From Gelidibacter pelagius (lineage in GTDB: Bacteria > Bacteroidota > Bacteroidia > Flavobacteriales > Flavobacteriaceae), in contig NZ_JAGEVG010000018.1 in assembly GCF_017581925.1 (NCBI RefSeq), forward strand, positions 1 through 64,000: DNA of 64,000 nucleotides. Reading direction: 5' to 3'. Positions 15,325-23,636 of this stretch are shown one piece after another; position 1 is the stretch's first letter, and each line of letters begins with the position of its first letter. The notes beneath the pieces were generated by a model. It was not told the DNA's origin and did not search any database. It was given only the letters and a program-made list of their open reading frames with translations. The position numbers and the translations under genes are program-made.

Positions 15325-16091
15325 GAAGTAGCTTTATTTTTATTTTGATGCTGTTATGTTGTGTGGTGGACACTCATGCACAATCTAATTATATCACCGG
15401 GAAAATTAGTGCACCACACGAAGTAGATGGTATTCATATTATCAATAAAACTGCCAGCAGATTCACGATTTCCAATAGTAATGGCGAATTTGTTATCCAG
15501 GGGAAATTGAATGATACTATTCTGTTTTCGGGGATTTCATATCAACCTAAAGAGATTATCGTTACCAAATTAATCATCGCATCTAAAGAATTTACAGTGT
15601 ATTTGGAAGAGTTGGTCAATGTTTTGGATGAGGTCGTCTTAGGGAAGGTGCTAACAGGAGATTTGTTCTCGGACATTACCAATGCTGATTTAAAGCGTGA
15701 TCTCGATTTTTACGATTTGGGCATTCCAGGATATACCGGAAAATTGATGACTCAAACAGAAAGACGTTTGCGCGAAGCTACTTCAGGAGGAGGTCTAATC
15801 CCCATTTTTCCAATTATTAATGCGATTACGGGACGGACAAAACGATTGAAAGAATATGTGAAATTTGAGAAATTAAATACTTGCCTCGAAAAAATGAAAT
15901 CTGATTTTTCCGAAGATTTATTTAGTAATTATGACTTTGAAGACGGAGAAAAGGCAGAATTCTTCTACTATTGTCAAGATGATCCCGAGTTTGAAAATCT
16001 ATGCAAAATTAAAAATGATATGGCAGTTTTCGAGTTTTTGGAGACTAAATTGAAAGCCTTTAATGCCATTCTTCAAACACAAAAAGAGTAG
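15321..16091 (+). CDS. CarboxypepD_reg-like domain protein, fourth paralogue
   Basis: A 256-residue exported protein, again with a GTGA 4 bp overlap at its start. The signal peptide ends DTHAQ. The regulatory domain is nearly identical to paralogue three. The middle region is more diverged (GKVLTGDLFSDITNADLKRD), and the glycine insert is reduced to ATSGGG. The C-terminal FFYYCQDDPEFENLC preserves the paired cysteines. It ends the coupled set; the next gene starts 62 bp downstream behind its own promoter-like sequence. Confidence 0.82.
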   Translation: MRSSFIFILMLLCCVVDTHAQSNYITGKISAPHEVDGIHIINKTASRFTISNSNGEFVIQGKLNDTILFSGISYQPKEIIVTKLIIASKEFTVYLEELVNVLDEVVLGKVLTGDLFSDITNADLKRDLDFYDLGIPGYTGKLMTQTERRLREATSGGGLIPIFPIINAITGRTKRLKEYVKFEKLNTCLEKMKSDFSEDLFSNYDFEDGEKAEFFYYCQDDPEFENLCKIKNDMAVFEFLETKLKAFNAILQTQKE

Positions 16092-16130
16092 AAATATCTT
16101 TTCAATTGTTTTTTGCAAACTTCAAAACAG

Positions 16131-16138
16131 TATTTTTG
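16131..16138 (+). promoter_or_regulatory. Probable -7 element for the 16154 gene
   Basis: TATTTTTG matches TAnnTTTG and lies 15 bp before the ATG at 16154. A TTG is present upstream in CAATTGTTTTTTGC at roughly the expected distance, so this is a plausible promoter for the DUF6702-like gene and perhaps the M1 peptidase. Confidence 0.45.
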
Positions 16139-16153
16139 TAGTTCAAATTCACT

Positions 16154-16654
16154 ATGAAAACCATTAAGATTTTTGTTTTAGGGCTTATTTTTCCACTATT
16201 ACTTTCGGTAAATGTGCATAAATTTTATGTGAGCGTTACTGAAGTTGCGTATGTAAATGATAAGAAGTCCGTCCAGATAATTACCAGGATTTTTATTGAC
16301 GATTTGGAGAACACACTTCGTGAACGTTATGACAAACACTTAACTTTCGCTCCAGAAAATGAAGCAAAGGAAGTGGAAACCTATTTACAGCGCTATCTAA
16401 AAGATAAAATTTCTATCCAAATCAATGGGAAGTTCGTTGATTATAAATTCATCGGAAAAGAATATGACAATGATATTGTTTTCTGTTATTTAGAAATTGC
16501 TGAGGTCAGGGAAATCAACAGTTTTCAAATCTCAAATAAAGTGTTGTTTGAAAGTTTTGACGACCAACAAAATATTGTAAAACTCAAAATAAATGATCAA
16601 AACAAAAGTTTTATTTTGATCAATCAGTCGGATAAAGCGCTATTGAAATTTTAA
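16154..16654 (+). CDS. DUF6702-like exported protein
   Basis: A 166-residue protein with a signal peptide (about residues 1-19, ending LLSVNVHK). The mature part begins HKFYVSVTEVAYVNDKK and continues with VQIITRIFIDDLENTLRERY. This matches my memory of a family that occurs just upstream of M1 aminopeptidases in Flavobacteriaceae. It looks like an all-beta or alpha/beta periplasmic domain. No catalytic motif is visible. It is 67 bp upstream of the M1 peptidase in the same orientation; co-transcription suggests a shared role in peptide handling at the envelope, which is inference. Confidence 0.75.
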   Translation: MKTIKIFVLGLIFPLLLSVNVHKFYVSVTEVAYVNDKKSVQIITRIFIDDLENTLRERYDKHLTFAPENEAKEVETYLQRYLKDKISIQINGKFVDYKFIGKEYDNDIVFCYLEIAEVREINSFQISNKVLFESFDDQQNIVKLKINDQNKSFILINQSDKALLKF

Positions 16655-16721
16655 TTTTCTTTAGAAGATACTTCCGATTGAATTAGTGCTAACTTATTGA
16701 AATGATAACTAACTGTTTCCA

Positions 16722-19028
16722 ATGAAAATATTCAAATTATTATGTCTCGCGCTTCTGTCTACATCTATGAGTACTTTCGCACAAAATGACATTAAGCAAG
16801 ACCGTAAACCTGGACATGTCAATACCAATAAATTCAGGCAGTTGTACAATGAGTTTTCTACGCCAAATATGTACCGATCGGCTTCTGGAGCTCCAGGTGT
16901 AGCTTATTATCAGCAGCAGGCAGATTATAAGATGAACATCGAATTGGATGATGTAAATGCGAAAATTACTGGTGATGAAGTCATTACCTATACCAACAAC
17001 TCCCCAGATGTGTTGACTTATCTTTGGTTGCAACTCGACCAAAATGTGCGTGCAAAGGACTCTAAATCGCCATTAATTGAAAGTAGAGGCGTAGCAAAAG
17101 CAACTTCAACTTCACAGTTCGCATCTGATTATTTAACTGAAGATTTTGACGGCGGATTCAATATTTTGGAAGTAAAGGATATCAACGGAAAGCCATTGCC
17201 ATATACCATCAATCAAACCATGATGCGCGTGGAACTCCCACAACCATTAAAATCAGGAGAGAAGTTTTCTTTTGGGATCAAGTGGTGGTACAATATCAAT
17301 AATCATATTAAAGATGGTGGACGCTCTGGATATGAATATTTTCCTGAAGATGGGAACAGAGCTTATGTCATTGCACAATTCCATCCACGTATGGCGGTTT
17401 ATAGTGATGTTGAAGGCTGGCAGAACTCCCAGTTTTGGGGACGAGATGAATTTGCCTTGCCATTTGGAAATTTTGAAGTGAATATTACTGTCCCGGCGGA
17501 CCATATTTTGGACGCCACAGGAAAATTGATGAACAGAAAAGAAGTATTTTCCAAAGACATGATGCAACGCTATGAAAAAGCGAAGAAATCTTTTGATAAA
17601 CCTGTGCTTATTGTGACCCAGGAAGAGGCAGAAAAGGCTGAAAATGGCTTTTCAAAGGCGAAGAAAACTTGGAAATTATACGCTGAGAATGTACGGGATT
17701 TTGCATTTGCAACCTCTCGTAAATTCATCTGGGACATGATGGCCGTAAAAGTGGGTGACAAAGAGGTGATGGCGGTATCTTTATATCCTAAAGAAGGAAA
17801 TCCGCTTTGGGAAGAATGGTCTACCAAAGTTGTGGCAAGTACCTTAAAATCCTATTCAAAGATGACTTTTGACTATCCTTATCACAAGGCTATTTCTGTA
17901 CATGCCGAGCGACAAGGGATGGAATATCCGATGATTTGCTGGAACTACGGACGACCCGAAAAAGATGGGACTTACAGTGACCGGGTCAAATATGGCATGA
18001 TGGGGGTTATTATTCATGAAGTTGGACATAACTTTTTCCCGATGATCGTTAACAGTGATGAGCGTCAATGGACCTGGATGGATGAAGGACTAAATACGTT
18101 TCTGCAATATGTTGCCGAACAGGATTTTGGTGAAGCCTATCCAGAAGCCCTATCGCCAGATGATAAAAAATTCCCTTCCCGTCGCGGACCTGCGGCGAAC
18201 ATCATTCCCTATATGGAGGGCAATCAAGATTATATTGCGCCCATCATGAGCAAGGGTTTGAATACGTATCAATTTGGGAATAACGCCTACGGCAAACCTG
18301 CAACGGCCCTTAATATTTTAAGAGAAACCGTTATGGGGCGTGAATTGTTTGATTATGCCTTTAAAGAATATGCACGCCGTTGGATGTTTAAGCACCCGAC
18401 TCCGGAGGATTTTTTCAGAACTATGGAAGATGCCTCAGCCTTTGACTTGGATTGGTTCTGGAGAGGTTGGTTTTATACTACCGATTGGGTAGATATTGGC
18501 ATTAAGGAGGTCACCAAGTTTTATGTGTCTTCAGAACCAAACCAATACATGAAAGATGTGGCAGCACGGAGAGGTTTGGATGTCAATAATCTTTCACCTA
18601 TGGTATTTATGGTTGAAGATGGTACTGATGAGCTTACTGAAACAATGAAAAATGGTATTCAAGCCGAAGACATTCCAACGCTTAAAGAATATCTGATGGA
18701 CAATTTCACAGAAGAAGAGCGTAAAAATGTCATCACGCCAAAATATTTTTATAATGTGACTTTTGAAAAACCGGGAGGATTGGTCATGCCTATTATTGTG
18801 CAATATAATTATGTGGATGGCACATCTAAGACAGAAACCTATCCTGCAGAAATCTGGAGATTAAATGACCGTCAAGTCAGCAAGGCTATTCCTTCCCAAA
18901 AGGAGATTAGCGCTATCGTAGTAGATCCCAATAATGAAACCGCCGATGTTGATACTTCAAACAATGCTTGGCCAAAAAAGATAGAGCAAAGCCAATTTGA
19001 CAGTTTTAAGAGTAAAGTTCAAGACTAA
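16722..19028 (+). CDS. M1 family zinc aminopeptidase
   Basis: A 768-residue exported metallopeptidase with a signal peptide ending STFAQ. The beta-rich N-terminal domain starts around YKMNIELDDVNAKITGDEVI. The substrate-recognition GxMEN motif appears as RQGMEYPM. The zinc site is IIHEVGHNFFP with histidines at residues 432 and 436 and the third ligand, a glutamate, in WMDEGLNTF at residue 455, so the HExxH-x18-E signature is intact. The C-terminal region is helical and extended. It probably degrades peptides in the periplasm. It is followed directly by an intrinsic terminator. Confidence 0.93.
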   Translation: MKIFKLLCLALLSTSMSTFAQNDIKQDRKPGHVNTNKFRQLYNEFSTPNMYRSASGAPGVAYYQQQADYKMNIELDDVNAKITGDEVITYTNNSPDVLTYLWLQLDQNVRAKDSKSPLIESRGVAKATSTSQFASDYLTEDFDGGFNILEVKDINGKPLPYTINQTMMRVELPQPLKSGEKFSFGIKWWYNINNHIKDGGRSGYEYFPEDGNRAYVIAQFHPRMAVYSDVEGWQNSQFWGRDEFALPFGNFEVNITVPADHILDATGKLMNRKEVFSKDMMQRYEKAKKSFDKPVLIVTQEEAEKAENGFSKAKKTWKLYAENVRDFAFATSRKFIWDMMAVKVGDKEVMAVSLYPKEGNPLWEEWSTKVVASTLKSYSKMTFDYPYHKAISVHAERQGMEYPMICWNYGRPEKDGTYSDRVKYGMMGVIIHEVGHNFFPMIVNSDERQWTWMDEGLNTFLQYVAEQDFGEAYPEALSPDDKKFPSRRGPAANIIPYMEGNQDYIAPIMSKGLNTYQFGNNAYGKPATALNILRETVMGRELFDYAFKEYARRWMFKHPTPEDFFRTMEDASAFDLDWFWRGWFYTTDWVDIGIKEVTKFYVSSEPNQYMKDVAARRGLDVNNLSPMVFMVEDGTDELTETMKNGIQAEDIPTLKEYLMDNFTEEERKNVITPKYFYNVTFEKPGGLVMPIIVQYNYVDGTSKTETYPAEIWRLNDRQVSKAIPSQKEISAIVVDPNNETADVDTSNNAWPKKIEQSQFDSFKSKVQD

Positions 19029-19045
19029 ACAACTTTAACACAACG

Positions 19046-19074
19046 AGCCGATTAATTTAACAGTCGGCTTTTTT
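19046..19074 (+). terminator. Intrinsic terminator after the M1 peptidase
   Basis: AGCCGA and TCGGCT form a 6 bp stem around a 12-base loop, followed by a run of T residues. It separates the peptidase transcript from tatA. Confidence 0.8.
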
Positions 19075-19075
19075 A

Positions 19076-19103
19076 TTGGATTCAAAACATCTCACTATAT
19101 TTG
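19076..19103 (+). promoter_or_regulatory. tatA promoter with TTG and TAnnTTTG boxes
   Basis: A TTG at 19076-19078 and TATATTTG at 19096-19103, spaced by 17 bp, fit the Bacteroidota -33/-7 consensus. The GTG start at 19108 lies only 4 bases after the -7 box, so the mRNA should have almost no leader. Confidence 0.6.
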
Positions 19104-19107
19104 CATT

Positions 19108-19398
19108 GTGATACTACAATCTACATTCTTATTCATAGGCACCACTGAGGTCATGTTCATACTATTTATAGTCGTCATGGTTTTTGGTGCAGATAAAATA
19201 CCCGACATTGCGCGAGGTATGGGCAAAGGCATGCGTACACTAAGGGACGCTACCAATGACCTCAAATCTGAGATCTCAAAAACTACAGAAAAGAATGGCA
19301 TCAATACCACAGAACATACTAAGGCTTTTACCGATGAAGTACAAAAGGTAAAAGATGAGTTGGAAGAGACCATCGGGTCAGTGAAGCGCAAATTATAA
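19108..19398 (+). CDS. tatA: Sec-independent translocase subunit TatA
   Basis: TatA forms the pore of the twin-arginine system that exports folded proteins. The 96-residue protein has the short periplasmic N-terminus, a single transmembrane helix (VMFILFIVVMVFGADKIPDI) and the conserved FGADKIPDIARGMGKGMR hinge and amphipathic helix, followed by an acidic tail. The start codon is GTG with the -7 box almost touching it; an internal ATG at 19153 would remove the region before the helix and is less likely. No tatC is in view. Length is typical for Bacteroidota TatA. Confidence 0.9.
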   Translation: MILQSTFLFIGTTEVMFILFIVVMVFGADKIPDIARGMGKGMRTLRDATNDLKSEISKTTEKNGINTTEHTKAFTDEVQKVKDELEETIGSVKRKL

Positions 19399-19708
19399 TG
19401 CGATTTCCTTGAAAATTTATTTCTTATTTTAGTTCCGGTCCCACTATTGTTCCACCAAAACTTAAATCATTCCGTAAAAAAACAAGATGCAAGATCTTTA
19501 ACCATTGATGTCAATGATGAACTTTTTGTCTTTTAAAACAGGAAGGAATCCCTATTATGCAACCTATGTCTGGCTTTAAAGACGATATATAAAGCATTTT
19601 ACCACATTAGTCATGATTCATTTAGCGAAGCGGTCTTAGGTTCATTTATTGGTGGAATGAGATTTAATCAAGTTGTTCAGGTAATCATCTTTATATCTGA
19701 AATTTTTC
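19399..19708 (+). other. Gap with possible gene remnant
   Basis: The 310 bp between tatA and the receptor-channel gene hold no intact ORF. A frame starting near 19590 reads KAFYHISHDSFSEAVLGSFI followed by GG, which looks like the end of a membrane protein. A neighbouring frame upstream reads NPYYATYVW before a stop. The two could be pieces of one gene separated by a frameshift, possibly a PAP2-type phosphatase, but I cannot support the identity. Confidence 0.25.
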
Positions 19709-20815
19709 TTATTCGTCTTTATCTAAATAATGATGGACAATATTTAAAACTTCTTGATGTTCTGCAAGCTCCAATAAGGTCCTGTTGACATCATAAATCA
19801 GTTTTGAATCCACGGGAAAAGCGAATCCGTAACCTTGTTTATAATATTCAGCTTTGGCGATAAACAATTCTTCATCCTTATGGTTCTTCATATAGTATAA
19901 TAATTGAGGTCGGTCATAGACCACGGCATCTACCTCTTTGTTCACCAATTTTGACATGGCTTCGTTGATGTTGTCAACGCCTGTGATTTTGGCTTTATAT
20001 TCTTTTAGAAAAGCCTCTGAAGGTGAAGCCGAAATAGTCGCAACTTTACGCCCTGCCAATTGTTCCACATTGGAATATGTAGAGGTGCCCAATGATGACA
20101 AAGTGAGTGTGCTCGCAATACCTGCCACCATTGACGTTGCGAAAATAATAGAAATGATCATCCAGCTTCCTGCAATAATCCGTCCCCATAAAGTAATTGG
20201 TGCTTTATCGCCATAGCCAGTTGTACTCATGGTTACAATGGCAAGCCACATGCCTGTGCCAATACCATCGGCAATTTTTGAAGGAAACTGTTCTGGTGAT
20301 CTTTTTCTCTCTGCCAACCATAGCAAGGCGCCTACAATAGCCAAAATAATTAAGAAGATTCCAACCGCAAATAATAATTTGATGCTAAAAAGTGGCTTGA
20401 CTTTTTGCCAAAGTGTAAGTTCGTCAACCCGAGAGACAATCGCCAAACTTGAATTATAAAAGGGTTGTGAAAAGTTCATGTATTCGAGACGTTGCGAGGT
20501 AATGCTTATGGGGCCAACAACGACATCCAATTCGCCTTTATTCAATGCGTATAAGGCATCTTCCACAGTGTCGAAAGTTTTGTATGTGTAATCCCAAGAT
20601 TTCTTTTTGGCCAGTTCTTCCCATATTTCTATGGCAATCCCTTTGGTTGACGAATTTTGTGCAAACACAAACGGTTCATTACCGGCAACTCCTACGAATA
20701 ACTCTTCAGTATTGGAACGAGCCACTTTTGCTTCTTGAGCATAAAGTGTGGTTATGGAAAATAAGGAAGTAAAACATAAAAGTAAGAATGATGTCGCAAT
20801 GTTTTTAAATGTCAT
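19709..20815 (-). CDS. GluR0-like ligand-gated potassium channel
   Basis: A 368-residue protein combining a periplasmic solute-binding fold with an ion channel. The signal peptide ends TTLYAQ. The first lobe of the binding domain runs from about residue 38 (LFVGVAGNEPFVFA) to YMNFSQPFYN. A membrane helix (LLFAVGIFLIILAIVGALLW) follows, then a pore loop with the filter TTGYGD at residues 198-203 and a second helix ending TLTLSSL. The second lobe (YSNVEQLAGRKVATISASPS to AFPVDSKL) completes the binding fold. This order is that of prokaryotic glutamate-receptor channels such as GluR0. The ligand is unknown but probably an amino acid. It is often annotated only as a transporter substrate-binding protein. 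Confidence 0.88.
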   Translation of the reverse strand: MTFKNIATSFLLLCFTSLFSITTLYAQEAKVARSNTEELFVGVAGNEPFVFAQNSSTKGIAIEIWEELAKKKSWDYTYKTFDTVEDALYALNKGELDVVVGPISITSQRLEYMNFSQPFYNSSLAIVSRVDELTLWQKVKPLFSIKLLFAVGIFLIILAIVGALLWLAERKRSPEQFPSKIADGIGTGMWLAIVTMSTTGYGDKAPITLWGRIIAGSWMIISIIFATSMVAGIASTLTLSSLGTSTYSNVEQLAGRKVATISASPSEAFLKEYKAKITGVDNINEAMSKLVNKEVDAVVYDRPQLLYYMKNHKDEELFIAKAEYYKQGYGFAFPVDSKLIYDVNRTLLELAEHQEVLNIVHHYLDKDE

Positions 20816-20875
20816 AAAATGTATTTTGGAAGCTTTATTTAGCTAATCGATTAGCAATGTGTGTTAAGATTACTT

Positions 20876-21517
20876 TTACTTTTTTCTGCTGATTGTCAAG
20901 CCATCACGGATAGGAAGCAGAACGGTTTCAACACGATCATCGTCTTTAAGCAGTTTATTATAGGCCACAATAGCTTCTGTTGAAATATCATCTTTCCTTA
21001 GTGGTTCAAGTACTTTTCCACTCCACAGTACATTATCGGAAAGAATGATGCCTCCGGGATTGAGTTTGTCAATAATGAGATGAAAATAATTGCTGTAATT
21101 TTCTTTATCTGCATCTATAAAGACAATGTCAAAATTGGTTTTAAATCGTGGAATGATATCTAAAGCATTCCCTAAATGCTGGTGGATCTGATCTCCGAAC
21201 CCTGATTTATCAAAATATCTGCGCTGAAAATCGACCAATTCTTCATTGGTGTCAATGGTGTGAAGTTCACCGTCTTTTTGAAGTCCTTCAGCCATACATA
21301 ATGCAGAATACCCCGTGTAGGTGCCAATCTCCAATATGTATTGTGGATTCACTAATTTTGATATCATACTCAAGACACGACCTTGATAATGGCCGCTGAG
21401 CATGCGTGGTTGTAATATCTTTTGATGTGTTTCCCTGGAAAGTTGTTGTAATAATTCTGGTTCGTTTTCAGAATGATTTTCGATATAATTCTCTAATTGA
21501 TCTGATATAAAATGCAT
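20876..21517 (-). CDS. SAM-dependent O-methyltransferase (COG4122 type)
   Basis: A 213-residue class I methyltransferase related to catechol and caffeoyl-CoA O-methyltransferases. Motif I reads YILEIGTYTGYSALCMAEGL, followed by LHTIDTNEELVDF, the metal-binding FDIVFIDADKENYSNYF, and GGIILSDNVLWSGKVL; the C-terminus is VLLPIRDGLTISRKK. The aspartates in IDADKE and SDN are the expected divalent metal ligands. The acceptor, probably a catechol-like compound, is unknown. It stands close to the kynurenine cluster, which also handles aromatic hydroxylated compounds, but no direct link can be shown. Confidence 0.9.
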   Translation of the reverse strand: MHFISDQLENYIENHSENEPELLQQLSRETHQKILQPRMLSGHYQGRVLSMISKLVNPQYILEIGTYTGYSALCMAEGLQKDGELHTIDTNEELVDFQRRYFDKSGFGDQIHQHLGNALDIIPRFKTNFDIVFIDADKENYSNYFHLIIDKLNPGGIILSDNVLWSGKVLEPLRKDDISTEAIVAYNKLLKDDDRVETVLLPIRDGLTISRKK

Positions 21518-21713
21518 GATTTTATTTTTGGTCGATTTTGATCGACTTGTTATTCCAATTTAATTTTTTGATGTCGTGTTTGTTTCCATGAGTTTTAATG
21601 CCTCGGGGTGTTTGATTTGGTACAGTAACTCCCTCCACATCGAGCCATTGCAAAGATCTTATGAACGATTTTTTGTAAAATTTGTAAGCAACGAAGAACT
21701 CTTAAAACACCAC

Positions 21714-22799
21714 TTAGCCTAATATCCTATTGACTAATTTTTGCTTCGCTTTCTCATCATCACCGCACAGCCACCTGATCACATTATCTTCCCAAATAGC
21801 ATCACGTTCTTCTTCGGTAATAATTTCACGCTTTATGGCCAAGTCCAAGATTTTCCCAGGATAGGACGATTGTTGTGCACTTTCCATCTCTCCCAAAGGA
21901 TAAGGATCATCCAAGCCCATAATCACTTGTTTTGAACCTTGGTTTTTGATCAGTAATTGCAAACCTCCGGTATCATGTACCAAAGTATCAAAGAAAATAT
22001 TCTTATGACCTACAGCTCTTCTTGGATGGGTTTTTCCTTCGAATAAATCTGGGCGGCCATCAAAACCTTGGATGCGTCGTCCTAAGTTGATTTGTGCCAA
22101 TTGTCCGCCATGGGCAAAACAGGTGCGCATATTTGGATATTTTTCTTGGTAGCCATTTAAAGTCAAAAAGTGATAGGCATCGGCACATTGTGCCAACATC
22201 CAAATTAAGTGGAAGCGCCATGACGTATTTTCTAATTTGATGAACTTTTCACCATCATAAGGATGGATTTCGACGGCCAAATTGTATTTGTTTGCCATTT
22301 CAAAAATAGGCTCATTTTCTTCATCAAAAATACATCGCCAAGTACCAATGGTGTCCATATAATGAGTTGGTAAGCACAACAATTGCATTCCCAATTCTTC
22401 AACACAGCGTTGTATTTCCCAACAAGCGCCACGTACAAACCCAGGATGCACCACAAATCCGCAAGTAAACTTGCTCGGATTTTCCCTTTGGACTTTCGCA
22501 TTAAAGTCATTCTGAAAACGCAGGGCTTGTTTCATTTCCTCAACGCGCAGTCCGTTGCCGTACAATTGTGAAAGATTTAAAACAACCGCATGGTCAATTT
22601 TAAAACGTTCCATCCACAGCAATTTGTCATCCAAAAAGAAGCTCGAATCCGTTACCGGACGGCTCCAATCCTTCTGAAGCATAAATTTTCGGTCTTTATC
22701 CACCCAAAAAATTTCTTTATCCTTCATGAATTGAGGGATTTCCTCCGGGTAGGGAAGAAGATGCGAATGGCCGTTGATACGAAGTTTACGTTTTGTCAT
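21714..22799 (-). CDS. 2-amino-3-carboxymuconate-6-semialdehyde decarboxylase-like amidohydrolase
   Basis: A 361-residue amidohydrolase of the ACMSD family, which decarboxylates the ring-opened product of 3-hydroxyanthranilate to 2-aminomuconate semialdehyde. The metal site begins with INGHSHLLP (HxH at residues 11 and 13), continues with the histidine in VEIHPYDG and CFAHGGQ, and ends at the aspartate in IMGLDDPYPLG. It is slightly longer than the roughly 335-residue bacterial enzymes. It is the last gene of the minus-strand kynurenine cluster, and its assignment rests both on family similarity and on that context. Confidence 0.87.
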   Translation of the reverse strand: MTKRKLRINGHSHLLPYPEEIPQFMKDKEIFWVDKDRKFMLQKDWSRPVTDSSFFLDDKLLWMERFKIDHAVVLNLSQLYGNGLRVEEMKQALRFQNDFNAKVQRENPSKFTCGFVVHPGFVRGACWEIQRCVEELGMQLLCLPTHYMDTIGTWRCIFDEENEPIFEMANKYNLAVEIHPYDGEKFIKLENTSWRFHLIWMLAQCADAYHFLTLNGYQEKYPNMRTCFAHGGQLAQINLGRRIQGFDGRPDLFEGKTHPRRAVGHKNIFFDTLVHDTGGLQLLIKNQGSKQVIMGLDDPYPLGEMESAQQSSYPGKILDLAIKREIITEEERDAIWEDNVIRWLCGDDEKAKQKLVNRILG

Positions 22800-22934
22800 A
22801 TTTGCGTTCCATCTAAAATGGAAATCTTTTTAATAATTTATAATATGGTTTATAATCCTTGCGCTTTTGTCTAGATGACCTGGATGAATCCACTTTTCTT
22901 AAATCACTTTGGCTAACGGGTGGAAGGTGATGTA

Positions 22935-23465
22935 TTAATCTATTTTCACCTTTTTTGGTGGTTCCATCAGTTCACCACAATTAGGACATTTGCGTTTGTC
23001 TTTATCGTTGTAATATTTATCGAAAATTTTAGGCATATCCGTTTCAATATTTTCAACCGTAAAATCCTCTTCATACAGTTTTGTGGTACAATTTTCACAA
23101 AACCAAAGTAGTGCGTCACGCATGCCTTCTGGTCGTTTATACTCTATCACCAAACCTACGGTATTTGCGCCTCGTTGCGGGGAATGTGGTACTTTTGGAG
23201 GTAATAAATAAATATCACCTTCTCTGATATGCACGTCTTTTGGGGTGCCATTATCAATGATTTTCAAGACAATGTCACCTTCAACCTGATAGAAAAACTC
23301 AGGGGTTTCATTGTAATGATAATCTTTCCGATTATTAGGGCCACCAACCACCATAACGATGAAATCGCCGTCCTTCCAAACCACTTTATTTCCTACAGGA
23401 GGTTTTAATAAATGACGGTTTTCTTCAATCCATTCCTTAAAATTTATGGGAGATACTAAGTTCAT
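22935..23465 (-). CDS. nbaC: 3-hydroxyanthranilate 3,4-dioxygenase
   Basis: Opens the ring of 3-hydroxyanthranilate to 2-amino-3-carboxymuconate semialdehyde using non-haem Fe(II). The 176-residue cupin has the metal site in YHYNETPEFFYQVEGD and a later PPKVPHSPQRG histidine. The C-terminal tail carries two CxxC pairs, FCENC and KCPNCG, forming the rubredoxin-like iron site found in the bacterial form of this enzyme. Length matches the bacterial family. It is separated from the ACMSD gene by about 135 bp and from the SDR gene by a dispersed repeat. Confidence 0.95.
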   Translation of the reverse strand: MNLVSPINFKEWIEENRHLLKPPVGNKVVWKDGDFIVMVVGGPNNRKDYHYNETPEFFYQVEGDIVLKIIDNGTPKDVHIREGDIYLLPPKVPHSPQRGANTVGLVIEYKRPEGMRDALLWFCENCTTKLYEEDFTVENIETDMPKIFDKYYNDKDKRKCPNCGELMEPPKKVKID

Positions 23466-23477
23466 CTTTTTTAGTTT

Positions 23478-23575
23478 TTTGGGCGTTCCCTTTCAGGTCA
23501 GGCTGTCGGCAGTCGCTCTCTTCGAGGAGCTCCACAAAGCCTCCATCCTTAACGCGAGATTTCGCTCTTAAAATT
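23478..23575. repeat. Dispersed repeat between dioxygenase and SDR genes
   Basis: The gap contains GGGCGTTCCCTTTCAGGTCA, then GGCTGTCGGCAGTCGCTCTC, GCTCCACAAAGCC, and a CATCCTTAACGCG end. I recognise this layout from a repeat that is common between genes in many Bacteroidota (a GGGCGTTCCC start and ATCCxTAACGC end). Identity is from memory only. Confidence 0.5.
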
Positions 23576-23636
23576 AAGTATAAAACTGCAGAACAAAAAG
23601 TCTTCCTCTCGGTTCTTATTTACAAATACGTACTTT

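Noticed and set aside
21531-21546. GTCGAT-TTTG-ATCGAC palindrome upstream of the O-methyltransferase as a terminator
   Set aside because: The stem is only 6 bp and no T run follows on either strand. An operator is possible but there is no support.
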